Source of the DNA: Klebsiella sp. BIGb0407
GTDB taxonomy: Bacteria > Pseudomonadota > Gammaproteobacteria > Enterobacterales > Enterobacteriaceae
DNA length: 64,000 nucleotides
Direction of reading: 5' to 3'
Assembly (NCBI RefSeq): GCF_024807845.1
Contig: NZ_JANUEQ010000004.1
Span: 186,001 to 250,000, forward strand
How positions within the stretch are numbered: position 1 is the first letter of the stretch; each line of letters begins with the position of its first letter. The notes under the pieces are model-generated. The model saw only the letters and a list, made by a program, of their open reading frames with translations, had not been told where the DNA came from and did not search any database. Made by a program: the position numbers and the translations under genes. Below are positions 46,994 through 55,264 of this stretch, in pieces.

Positions 46994-48145
46994 TTAACCT
47001 TCATCATATTCATTACTATCTTTATTATTATATTCATCACTATCGTAATAATCATCCAAACATCCATTATCTGAAAGGTATTTCCAAATAGCGATCTCTT
47101 TATCTTCTATTTCACTTGTTGAATATTGTTTATAATTTTTCATTGTATCAACGTAAAATTCATCAAAATTTTTATTTTCCATAATAGACTCTGCAGCCAT
47201 AATTAGTGTTGTCACCTTTCTTTTTATTATGAGTTCTTCCATATATTCACTCTTTGTCAACGCCTTCAACAGATCATGCTCATCTATAAGCAGAACCTCA
47301 TCTACTATAAAATCATCAATTATATCACTCAGATTACGAAGTAAAGTACACCTTTGGTTTACATCGCCTGTATAAGCTTGTTCAATTGCAGGTTTAATTA
47401 ACTCTGAATAACAAAAATCGGATATCTGAGCATGAAATTTTGGACCTAATGGTTGAGCATTATCATCATCTCGCATTAGCGCATTATAAAGAATAGAACG
47501 CATCTTATCATGAGTTTCAGATATATCTGGAGCGGACGTTTGCTTCGTTTTCATATATGCTGAAGTTGAGGAGCTTGTCGTTATTATATCCGGTTTATCT
47601 GTTGTGCTGACTGATGTCTGATGGCGGATTTGACTTTGCGTTGCCCTGTCCCCATAAATTTTTTCATAATAAGAATAGGGGGAAAATGATGTTTCTGGAG
47701 TCGCCGTCGAATCAACTTCAGGCCTCAAAGTATAGCCTGCTGTAGTTGATGAGCCCTCACCAATGTTCCACAAAACTCTATCTACCGGAGCTGGAACTTT
47801 TGGAAGGCAAGGAGGCGGCATATTTTCTAAACAATTACTTGTACTCTGTCTTCCTAAAAAATAGTAAACCCCACCTGCAACCAGTGCACTTACTCCTGTC
47901 AGAATAGTGCCGCCAATAAATATACGCTTCGCCAAACTTTTTTTCGTGGAAATATCTACTGTTTCAGTATCAAAAAAATGAACGACACGATCAACCTTAG
48001 TTTCGGTATTATTTCCCACCCCAGTAATTACCCTACTAATTCCTGGTGGCTCATTTAAATCACCCTTAATTATATCACCACTTACTCCTCCTATATTATC
48101 CGGACGACTTTCATTCAGCTTCATATATGAAAACCCCTGAAACAT
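46994..48145 (-). CDS. Orphan protein of unknown function with one membrane segment
   Basis: This 383-residue protein has a clear ribosome site (AGGAG about 7 nt before ATG 48145) but no family I recognise. About 73 polar N-terminal residues precede a single hydrophobic helix (74-96, RIFIGGTILTGVSALVAGGVYYF). A Pro-rich and then Ser/Thr-rich low-complexity stretch (about 105-215) follows. An acidic helical region (about 215-365) comes next, and the tail is strongly acidic (DDYYDSDEYNNKDSNEYDEG). There is no N-terminal signal peptide. The gene is AT-rich relative to its neighbours and stands alone between two operons. The layout is compatible with a secreted effector carrying a membrane hairpin or with a bitopic surface protein, but neither is shown. 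Confidence 0.75.
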   Translation of the reverse strand: MFQGFSYMKLNESRPDNIGGVSGDIIKGDLNEPPGISRVITGVGNNTETKVDRVVHFFDTETVDISTKKSLAKRIFIGGTILTGVSALVAGGVYYFLGRQSTSNCLENMPPPCLPKVPAPVDRVLWNIGEGSSTTAGYTLRPEVDSTATPETSFSPYSYYEKIYGDRATQSQIRHQTSVSTTDKPDIITTSSSTSAYMKTKQTSAPDISETHDKMRSILYNALMRDDDNAQPLGPKFHAQISDFCYSELIKPAIEQAYTGDVNQRCTLLRNLSDIIDDFIVDEVLLIDEHDLLKALTKSEYMEELIIKRKVTTLIMAAESIMENKNFDEFYVDTMKNYKQYSTSEIEDKEIAIWKYLSDNGCLDDYYDSDEYNNKDSNEYDEG

Positions 48146-48446
48146 ACATTCTCCTTTAATTATTTCACTTGGATTTTTGAGACAATTAAATTATAACGCC
48201 CACCGTTACAAATCGGACCGTAGCAGGAGTACAGACCCATTTAATTTCTCTTCATCCGGAGAATAACCTTGATGCTCCAGCCTTACTTTCAATTAACATT
48301 TTTCCGAAAAAATATATCACCTAAAAAACTTGAAAAATGGCGGTAATATATTATTGCTATTTGCGTAACATCCTTGTTACTCATTAAAAAATAGTCTTTG
48401 CATCATTGTACTCAACTATCTTTTGTCGTAATACAGACAGTCTGCT
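48146..48446. other. Intergenic region upstream of the orphan gene
   Basis: About 300 AT-rich bases with no gene. It contains the promoter and the AGGAG site of the orphan gene at its left end. At its right end, 48434-48444, lies the palindrome CAGACAGTCTG, which is repeated at the other end of the neighbouring ABC operon. Confidence 0.45.
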
Positions 48447-49304
48447 TTACTTCCCCATCTTCGACAGCATTTCCGGTCGCATAAATTTATTAATCACCAG
48501 CATAAAGAGTATCGAGGGTACCAACAGGATCAGTGCCGTAATTGACGATATCTGATAATTTCCTGACATGCTGGCATTATACAGCAGCAGCGGTAAGGTG
48601 GTTATCTCCGGCGCGCCAACAAAAAATGTTCCGGTAAACTCATCAAGCGATTCAAGGAAGACAAAAATACCGGCTGCAATAATGCCAGGTGAAGCCTGGG
48701 GCAGAATAATATGCCAGAAGGTAAATATCGGACCGGCCCCCAGATTACGTGAAGCTCTTGCCTGGAGTGGGTCAACGGAAGAAAAAGCCGCGACACAAAT
48801 CCAGACCGCATACATCAAGCCATGAACACTGTGCACCAGTACTACGCCAGCAATCGTCCCGTTTAATCCCCACTGATAAAAAATACGCGCGATATTCATA
48901 TACACCGTCAAGTTTGGAAACGCTTGCGGGATAAGAAACAGCAGCATAAAAAAGACTCTGAACGGCATGCCACGCCGGGATAATGCATAACCTGCAGGAA
49001 TGGCAATAAGCAGGCAGACCACCACGGAGAGTATGGCAATAAAAATACTGGTGAATAGCGAACTGGAAACGTCACTATAAGGGCTGAATACCTGGTACCA
49101 GTATTTTAGTCCCCACTGATTAGGCAGGGTATGGGGGAAATACCAGCTTTCCGCCACGGTCCAGATCAGTAGATTAAGCAAGGGGCCAAACATTACAAAG
49201 GTTATGAGGATAACCAGAATGGTTTGTAGCAACAGGTTACCAGATAATCTTTGGCGCCCTTTTACCCATAATCTTGCCGGTAATGTCATTGCTAGTTCTT
49301 TCAT
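48447..49304 (-). CDS. ABC transporter permease (second)
   Basis: This 285-residue inner-membrane protein has about six membrane segments and the binding-protein-dependent permease loop ASRNLGAGPIFTFWHIILPQASPGI (EAA-type motif). ATG 49304 has an AGGAGGAG site and shares one base with the stop of the first permease (TAATG), so the two are translationally coupled. The frame is open further upstream but inside the other permease gene. It belongs to the Fe3+/polyamine/phosphonate-type (PotBC-like) permeases. Last gene of the four-gene transporter operon. Confidence 0.9.
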   Translation of the reverse strand: MKELAMTLPARLWVKGRQRLSGNLLLQTILVILITFVMFGPLLNLLIWTVAESWYFPHTLPNQWGLKYWYQVFSPYSDVSSSLFTSIFIAILSVVVCLLIAIPAGYALSRRGMPFRVFFMLLFLIPQAFPNLTVYMNIARIFYQWGLNGTIAGVVLVHSVHGLMYAVWICVAAFSSVDPLQARASRNLGAGPIFTFWHIILPQASPGIIAAGIFVFLESLDEFTGTFFVGAPEITTLPLLLYNASMSGNYQISSITALILLVPSILFMLVINKFMRPEMLSKMGK

Positions 49305-50134
49305 TATTCTCCTCCTTTCTGGCGCAGGCTGTGCCGCAGATAAAACCAGGAAAGCGCCCCGCAAATTAGCAGCGAAATTACGCCCAGGGCATTTGCCACG
49401 GCATAATCACCGTACGAATTTACACGGAAAGCCATATCAACGGTCAGCATAGTCGGTGATCCCGTTCCTATCATTAGCGGAACGGAAAGGACTGACATCA
49501 TCACGACCGTTGACAGGACTAATGCCACGCCAATCGCAGGCATCACCTGCGGCAGAATAATGCCAAATAAAATACGTGGTCGGGAGGCTCCAAGATTTCT
49601 CGCAGCCAGAATTTGCGCTTGTTCAAGAGAGGCCATCGCCCCACAAATTAATAGTGTTGCGAAGGCCAGCTGCTTCCAGACAAAAGTAATAATAATGCCT
49701 TTCCAGCCTAACCAGGATACGGTATCCATGGGTGTTACCCAGTCGGTCGCCACCAGCATATTATTCATCAGGCCATTTTTAGCCAGAAATGTACGCATCA
49801 TCTGGGCGGCGACAATAAAAGGAATAAACAACGGTAAGCGATATAAAAAGGCCAGTGCCCGTACTACTGGTTTACAGGGCGACAGAGTAATTACCGCAGA
49901 AAGCGTAATAGAGATAACCGCCAGCAGCGCGACGGAAATCAACACGATAAGCACGGTAAACAGAATATCATTGGAATAAAGGGTAAAAACTTTACTGAAA
50001 TGTTCCAGCGTAAATTGTTGCGTTTTAGAGGTAAAAGCCGAAATCAGTGAGAAGCCCAGAGGATAGAGGAATAACACCACAATCATCAAAGCAGCCGGAC
50101 TCACCAGCAGCAGATATTTTAGCGATAAGCGCAT
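49304..50134 (-). CDS. ABC transporter permease (first)
   Basis: A 276-residue permease with about six membrane segments. The EAA loop is AARNLGASRPRILFGIILPQVMPAIG. It forms a heterodimer with the second permease. It lies behind the binding-protein gene, with a strong terminator-like hairpin between them. Confidence 0.9.
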   Translation of the reverse strand: MRLSLKYLLLVSPAALMIVVLFLYPLGFSLISAFTSKTQQFTLEHFSKVFTLYSNDILFTVLIVLISVALLAVISITLSAVITLSPCKPVVRALAFLYRLPLFIPFIVAAQMMRTFLAKNGLMNNMLVATDWVTPMDTVSWLGWKGIIITFVWKQLAFATLLICGAMASLEQAQILAARNLGASRPRILFGIILPQVMPAIGVALVLSTVVMMSVLSVPLMIGTGSPTMLTVDMAFRVNSYGDYAVANALGVISLLICGALSWFYLRHSLRQKGGE

Positions 50135-50160
50135 GACGAACCTTATAGCGATAAGAAAAA

Positions 50161-50192
50161 TGCTCAGAGTGAAAGCAGAATCACTCTGAGCA
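50161..50192 (-). terminator. Attenuator-type terminator between binding-protein and permease genes
   Basis: On the minus strand a perfect 11-bp stem (TGCTCAGAGTG / CACTCTGAGCA, loop 10 nt) is followed directly by TTTTTCTTATC, a classical intrinsic terminator. It lies 11 nt after the binding-protein stop and 26 nt before the permease start, so most transcripts should end here. Confidence 0.85.
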
Positions 50193-50203
50193 TCGGGAAA
50201 TCA

Positions 50204-51343
50204 TTAGTTACTGACCTGGCTTTCATAGCCTTCTTTGATATCGTCAAAATAAGGTGCTATCGGGAAGCTTTTGCCATATTCAGCCAGGGCTTCAGGCGAT
50301 ATTTCAGCAAATAATTTCTGCCAGGTTTTTTCATCCAGTTTTGATTTCACATTTTCGGCATCAATACCCGGATACCAGTTGAATTGCTTAACAATACCTT
50401 CAGCCTGGACTTCCGGACTGGTGGCCAGTTCAATAAACTCGCGGGCCAGTTGCGGCTGCGCTGCCTTAGCAGGCGTCACGTAATACATCGGTTGTCCCGG
50501 CATACCCGGCGCCAGTAAAGTCAGCTTCAGTGATGGCGGTAATTTACCCTGATCTTTCCAGCTGTAGAACATATCAACCCATACCGGGCCCATCGTAATT
50601 TCACCACGCGACAGCATATCGAGTGTCCCGGCGTTACCAGGGGTAAAGGTCACGTACTTATTAAACTCTTTCAGTTTTTCAAATGCCTGAGGCCAGTTTT
50701 TTTCAACACCTTTATCGTAAGGTAGTGCCGATAAACGCTTGGCATCGGTGCCATAGGCATAAATCCAGCCCACGACAAAACTCACACCGGACATACCATT
50801 TTTAATACCGTTATAGCCAAAAGCTTGTGGATTCTTTTGTGCCCAAGTGACCAGCTCGTCATAAGAAGCTGGCGGCGTTTTTATCGCTTCACTGTTCCAG
50901 GCAATGGCTGTCTGGCTTAAGAACATCGGCATAACATAGCCATCAACATTCACACCAAGCGCATTTTTAGCATTATCAGCGCTGACCATTGAACCGGTTT
51001 TAATCTGCTGACGATATTTTTCTAGCAGACCTTTCTCTACCAGTTCACCGCCCGCTTTCTGATGTACCACGGCAACATCGATATCCCAGGTTTTAGCGCC
51101 ACTCTCTTTTTGGGCGGTTAATTTTTCAATCACTTTGTTGGAACCCGCATCACCAGGACCGGTGCCTACCACTCTGACTTTCACACCAGGATGGGTCGCT
51201 TCAAATTTTGGTCCCAGCCAGGTTTTAACGTAATCCACCATATTTTGATCACCTGCAGTGGCGACATTTAACACAGTTTCCGCTTGCGCTGCGCTGCTCA
51301 GTAATAATGCAGTGATTAGCGCGAGTTTTGTTTTGGTAAACAT
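50204..51343 (-). CDS. ABC transporter periplasmic substrate-binding protein
   Basis: The 379-residue protein has a signal peptide (cleavage near SSAAQA-ETVL) and a type II solute-binding fold (SBP_bac_1/ferric-type). Segments include LNVATAGDQNMVDYVKTWLGPKFEATHPGVKV, WDIDVAVVHQKAGGELVEKGLL and PVWVDMFYSW. An N-terminal GTGPGDAGSN loop is the kind that can hold a phosphate group. It is encoded second, behind the ATPase. No lipobox is present. Substrate is inferred from the divergent phosphatase-like genes to be a phosphorylated organic compound. Confidence 0.9.
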   Translation of the reverse strand: MFTKTKLALITALLLSSAAQAETVLNVATAGDQNMVDYVKTWLGPKFEATHPGVKVRVVGTGPGDAGSNKVIEKLTAQKESGAKTWDIDVAVVHQKAGGELVEKGLLEKYRQQIKTGSMVSADNAKNALGVNVDGYVMPMFLSQTAIAWNSEAIKTPPASYDELVTWAQKNPQAFGYNGIKNGMSGVSFVVGWIYAYGTDAKRLSALPYDKGVEKNWPQAFEKLKEFNKYVTFTPGNAGTLDMLSRGEITMGPVWVDMFYSWKDQGKLPPSLKLTLLAPGMPGQPMYYVTPAKAAQPQLAREFIELATSPEVQAEGIVKQFNWYPGIDAENVKSKLDEKTWQKLFAEISPEALAEYGKSFPIAPYFDDIKEGYESQVSN

Positions 51344-51371
51344 GAATTGCCCTCAGAGTAATTGAATAATT

Positions 51372-52415
51372 TTAGTGCGTATGATGTGTGTTAAAAATAT
51401 GCAGAGCGGATGCGGGGATCTGTAATCTAACCGGGCAGTTTACAGGCCAGCATTGTGGTGAATCGGCTAGAAATAGTCTGTCGTGGCAACGAATGCCGTG
51501 ACGGTAATGATGTCCGAGAAAAGCATTCTGTTCGACTATCCCCTCAAGCGTTAATCCCTTTCGTGGCGTATCCTGATTTAATACTGAAAGCGCGACATCG
51601 GTACTACGAAAATATATCAAGCTTTCTGCCTGATATTCACCTTCCAGATTAAGATGATATTTATCACCCATCGACGTTGTGATTTCATTTAATGAAATAC
51701 GGTTATCAGCACCCATAAAATCAGCCACAAATGGCGTTTCCGGGCGCTGGTAAATATCTTCAGGCGTACCAACCTGTTCAATATGACCATTATTCAGAAC
51801 CACAATACGGTCTGCCATAACTAAGGCTTCTTGCTGGTCATGGGTGACAATAACCGAGGTAAACCCGAGTTTTTTTTGCAGCAATTTAATTTCATGGCGC
51901 ACGCTTAAACGCACCTTTGCATCAAGGTTAGAGAGCGGTTCGTCAAGCACCAGTACATCCGGTTCAATAGCCAGCGCACGTGCCAGCGCAACGCGCTGCC
52001 GCTGGCCACCAGAGAGCTCGGTTATTTTGGCATCAGCTAAACCAACCAGATTGACGACCTGTAATAACTCATCAACCCGCTGCTTAATATCATGATTTTT
52101 CCATTTACGTAGCTTCAGGCCATAACCAATATTACGTGCCACCGACAGATGCGGCCATAAGGCATAGCTTTGAAAAACCATCGTAATATTACGCTGTTCC
52201 GGTTCGCTAACCGTGATATCCCGACCGGCTACAACTATGCTTCCCTGCTGAACCGGAATAAAACCACAGAGAGCATTTAATAACGTGGTCTTTCCACAGC
52301 CGGAAGGGCCAAGTAGAGCGATCATTTCGCCTTTATTGACCGCAAGATTAATATCTTGCAGGACAACTTTGTCTCCATAACTTATTTTGAGTTGGGAAAT
52401 ATCCAGGTAGCTCAT
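51372..52415 (-). CDS. ABC transporter ATP-binding protein (PotA/FbpC type)
   Basis: The 347-residue ATPase has Walker A (LLGPSGCGKTTLL), the Q loop (MVFQSYALWPH), the signature LSGGQRQRVALARAL, Walker B (VLVLDEPLSNLD) and the H loop (VTHDQ). A C-terminal TOBE-like domain (about 240-347) is typical of the PotA/FbpC/MalK-like class. It is the first gene of the operon, starting 160 bp from the divergent hydrolase gene, with the palindromic operator between them. Confidence 0.93.
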   Translation of the reverse strand: MSYLDISQLKISYGDKVVLQDINLAVNKGEMIALLGPSGCGKTTLLNALCGFIPVQQGSIVVAGRDITVSEPEQRNITMVFQSYALWPHLSVARNIGYGLKLRKWKNHDIKQRVDELLQVVNLVGLADAKITELSGGQRQRVALARALAIEPDVLVLDEPLSNLDAKVRLSVRHEIKLLQKKLGFTSVIVTHDQQEALVMADRIVVLNNGHIEQVGTPEDIYQRPETPFVADFMGADNRISLNEITTSMGDKYHLNLEGEYQAESLIYFRSTDVALSVLNQDTPRKGLTLEGIVEQNAFLGHHYRHGIRCHDRLFLADSPQCWPVNCPVRLQIPASALHIFNTHHTH

Positions 52416-52424
52416 TATTGTGTC

Positions 52425-52470
52425 CAGACAGTCTGTTTAATTTTTTTTATGCCGATGAACACGTGTTCAT
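52425..52470. promoter_or_regulatory. Palindromic operators between the ABC operon and the hydrolase operon
   Basis: ATGAACACGTGTTCAT at 52455-52470 is a perfect 16-bp palindrome with the central CG of LacI-family operators. It is well placed for the LacI protein encoded at 53340 to control both divergent operons. A second perfect palindrome, CAGACAGTCTG, at 52425-52435 lies next to the ATPase start and recurs at 48434-48444. Confidence 0.75.
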
Positions 52471-52575
52471 TAATTTGTAAAAAAAATGAAACGCAAATCC
52501 GACACTATGTGAGCCTACTCTGGCGTGTCTTTGTGACACTTTAATTAAGCGCGAAAAATTTTTTGGCGAGGAAAA

Positions 52576-53343
52576 ATGAAAATAGACGTTCTCGGCTGTG
52601 GTAGCGCGTTCTCCCGCTGGCAAAATACTTCTGCGTTAAGAGTGATGGATGAGCGTTACCAGTGGCTTATCGATTGCGGCCCGACCATTCCCAGAGCACT
52701 GTGGCAGCGAGAAGGAGATATTAATGATATTGATGCGATATTTTTTACCCACGTCCACCCGGATCATTGCACCGGGCTGACGGCATTACTCAATTACTGG
52801 AAAAGTTTTTCACGTCATAAGCCGCTGATTATTTATAGTCAGCCAGAACAGCGTCCGGTGCTAATGCAATTAGCCAGGCTGGCAAACTGGCCTGCGACCT
52901 CACTGAGCTTTGCTATTGAATGGCGGGACAGCGACACGAGCTGGAACTGGCAGCACTGGCATATCCAGACCGCTCCAACTCAGCACGAAATCGCCAACCA
53001 GGCAATCCGGATAGACATCGGCCAGGATAGCCTGTTTTACAGCGGTGATGGTCGTCCGACTCCCGAATCGCTGGCGTTAATGGTGGGCAGTCGGTTGGCT
53101 TTTCAGGAATGTGCGTCACTGACCGCTCTGGCAAATGATTCCTCCCACGGAGACTATCCTGGCTGTCTCGCACTATTTCAGCAACTCGCCCTACCCCGGC
53201 TTGGGCTCTATCACTGTAATGACGCTATTCTTCCGGCGCTGCGGCAAGCCTGCCTGCTCTATCCGGGACTGTTTGTCAGCGAGGACGGTTTACAATATGA
53301 CTTTTCTCAACAGCAGTTTTTTCATACCGAGTATCCGCTGTGA
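52576..53343 (+). CDS. PhnP-like metallo-beta-lactamase-fold phosphodiesterase
   Basis: The 255-residue protein has the metal-binding motif HVHPDH (H59, H61, D63, H64). Further ligand candidates are TQHEI, YSGDGRPT (Asp), DSSHGD and LYHCND. The start MKIDVLGCGSAFSRWQNTSALRV is typical of the PhnP/RNase Z-like branch, which hydrolyses cyclic or diester phosphates. It is the first gene of an operon with a LacI regulator and an inositol-monophosphatase-like enzyme, divergent from the ABC importer. A role in opening a cyclic phosphodiester after uptake is inferred from this. The next gene overlaps by GTGA. Confidence 0.82.
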   Translation: MKIDVLGCGSAFSRWQNTSALRVMDERYQWLIDCGPTIPRALWQREGDINDIDAIFFTHVHPDHCTGLTALLNYWKSFSRHKPLIIYSQPEQRPVLMQLARLANWPATSLSFAIEWRDSDTSWNWQHWHIQTAPTQHEIANQAIRIDIGQDSLFYSGDGRPTPESLALMVGSRLAFQECASLTALANDSSHGDYPGCLALFQQLALPRLGLYHCNDAILPALRQACLLYPGLFVSEDGLQYDFSQQQFFHTEYPL

Positions 53344-54356
53344 GTCCGTTACCCGACAGGCAGCATGTGACCGCCCAGGATGTCGCCAGCAAGGCTGGCG
53401 TTTCCCGTGCCGTGGTCTCTCGTGCACTCAGTAATAACGGCAGTATTTCTCCGGCAACACGCGCCCGGGTCTTACAAGTCGCAGAGGAGCTGGGTTATCA
53501 GGTTAATTTTTTAGCACAAGGACTAAACCGCCAGCGCAGTCATTTAATCGGGGTTATTGTCTCTCATATCAGCGATCCTTTTCGTAGTTCGCTGCTGGAT
53601 GGGTTGCTCACTGAGATACAACGCCTGGGTTTTCAGGCGCTGGTGTCTGAAATTCATAATGAGCAGGAGCTGGCGGAAACCCTACGCAATTTCACCCAGT
53701 TTCGCGTTTCCGGCGTGATAGTTACTTCAGGCAAACCCCCGGAGGCACTGGTCAATCAATGCGTACAACAGCATATTCCGGTGGTCGGGATTAATCGTCA
53801 GCCTGATATTCCCGGCGTCGACTATGTCTGCTCCGATAACGTTGCTGGCGCGACCCTTGCGGCTAATCAATTAGTGCGTGCCGGTTGTCGCCGTTTTGGC
53901 TGGCTGAATACCGAGAATTCAACCTGGGCAGGCAGAATGCGCGGCGAAGCCTTTACCCGGGCACTGCAGCAATCAGGCGTAAATACCGGGCTGGATTTAG
54001 TTTCGCTGATTGCCGGGCAGGAAGGATACCATGGCGGTTTCCATGCGGCGTTACAGGCAGCGGAAGACCTCAAGGGTATATTTTGCGCCAACGCCCAATT
54101 AGCCTGTGGCTTTCTCGACGGTATGCGAAAGCGTGGTAAAGATGCCCCGCAAGATTTTCAACTGATCGGCTTTGATAATACGCCGCAAACCGAGCAGTAT
54201 AGTTACCAGTTAACCACGCTACATCAGGATATTACTGAGCTATCCCGGCAAGCGCTGGCCCATCTGCTGGCACGCACCAGTAACCCGACACAACCCTCTC
54301 AAACCTCCTGGGTTAAGGTGTCTTTAATTTACCGGCGCACATCGCCATCTATTTGA
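53340..54356 (+). CDS. LacI-family transcriptional regulator
   Basis: The 338-residue protein starts with GTG overlapping the previous stop (GTGA). It has the LacI helix-turn-helix (VTAQDVASKAGVSRAVVSRALSNNGSISPATRARV) and an effector domain with HGGF- and IGFDNTPQT-type segments. It is co-transcribed with the hydrolase and phosphatase genes and probably binds the 16-bp palindrome between the two operons. The frame stays open into the next gene's start region, and the downstream gene begins 14 nt after its stop. Confidence 0.9.
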   Translation: MSPLPDRQHVTAQDVASKAGVSRAVVSRALSNNGSISPATRARVLQVAEELGYQVNFLAQGLNRQRSHLIGVIVSHISDPFRSSLLDGLLTEIQRLGFQALVSEIHNEQELAETLRNFTQFRVSGVIVTSGKPPEALVNQCVQQHIPVVGINRQPDIPGVDYVCSDNVAGATLAANQLVRAGCRRFGWLNTENSTWAGRMRGEAFTRALQQSGVNTGLDLVSLIAGQEGYHGGFHAALQAAEDLKGIFCANAQLACGFLDGMRKRGKDAPQDFQLIGFDNTPQTEQYSYQLTTLHQDITELSRQALAHLLARTSNPTQPSQTSWVKVSLIYRRTSPSI

Positions 54357-54370
54357 TAAGAGCGAGAAAT

Positions 54371-55138
54371 ATGACGGAACAACAACAGCAAGGGTTATGT
54401 GATTTAATTCGCCAGCTAGGTGCCAGAGCCCAAGCGTTACGTGACGCAGGATTACAGATTGAAAGCAAAGGTCGCCAGGATTTTGTCTCTGAAGCGGATG
54501 TCTATGTTGAAAGTGTGCTGAAGCAGTGGCTGGCGGAACAGTTTCCCGAAGACGGTTTTCTTGGCGAGGAGAGCGGTCTGGTTGCCGGGAAGTCCGGGAT
54601 TTGGGTGCTTGATCCAATAGACGGTACGACTAACTTTATCCGCGGTATGGACTACTGGTGTATTTCGCTCGCTTATGTTCAACAAGACATCATCGAACTG
54701 GGTATCATTTATGCCCCTGATCGTAATGAATTTTTCTTTGCACGACGTGGCGCAGGGGCATTTCTCAATGGTAAACGCTTGAGCTTGCAAGAGCCTGCCT
54801 CTGATGCCGTAGTGATAGGTATGGGGCGCTCAAGTCGCACTACGGTGGCGCGCTATACTCAGACACTTGAATCAGTACTTAGTGACGGAATCGAATACCG
54901 TCGTTTTGGTGCCGGCGCGCTGATGCTGGCACATGTTGCATCCGGCTTAGTTCATGCCTATTACGAAGAATATATTAACAGCTGGGATGTACTGGCTGGA
55001 TTACTGCTTATCACCGAGGCCGGAGGAAAGAGTAATGCATTTTTAGACAACGAAGGATTACTGAAAGGCAATGCCGTGCTCGCTGGCTGTCCTGCTGTTC
55101 TGTCCAGAATATCTGAAATTCTTCCTCCCCTGAAATAA
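54371..55138 (+). CDS. Inositol-monophosphatase-family sugar/polyol phosphatase
   Basis: The 255-residue enzyme has the three metal-site motifs of the IMPase family: GFLGEESG, WVLDPIDGTTNFIRG and SWDVLAGLLLITEAGG. It removes phosphate from inositol-1-phosphate or related sugar phosphates using Mg2+. E. coli SuhB is 267 residues; this gene is a distinct paralogue because it sits in a catabolic-type operon. ATG 54371 was chosen; the open frame begins at a TTG (54353) overlapping the regulator's stop. Substrate is inferred. Confidence 0.88.
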   Translation: MTEQQQQGLCDLIRQLGARAQALRDAGLQIESKGRQDFVSEADVYVESVLKQWLAEQFPEDGFLGEESGLVAGKSGIWVLDPIDGTTNFIRGMDYWCISLAYVQQDIIELGIIYAPDRNEFFFARRGAGAFLNGKRLSLQEPASDAVVIGMGRSSRTTVARYTQTLESVLSDGIEYRRFGAGALMLAHVASGLVHAYYEEYINSWDVLAGLLLITEAGGKSNAFLDNEGLLKGNAVLAGCPAVLSRISEILPPLK

Positions 55139-55264
55139 TATCGTGGCTATTCGCTGTCTGATAAGGCAGCGAATTTTCTACCTCACCGATAAAAAATACA
55201 CCTGATATAATCGCCCCTCAATCCAACGAAAATTAACAAAACATCATCTTTTAAGGGATAATTT

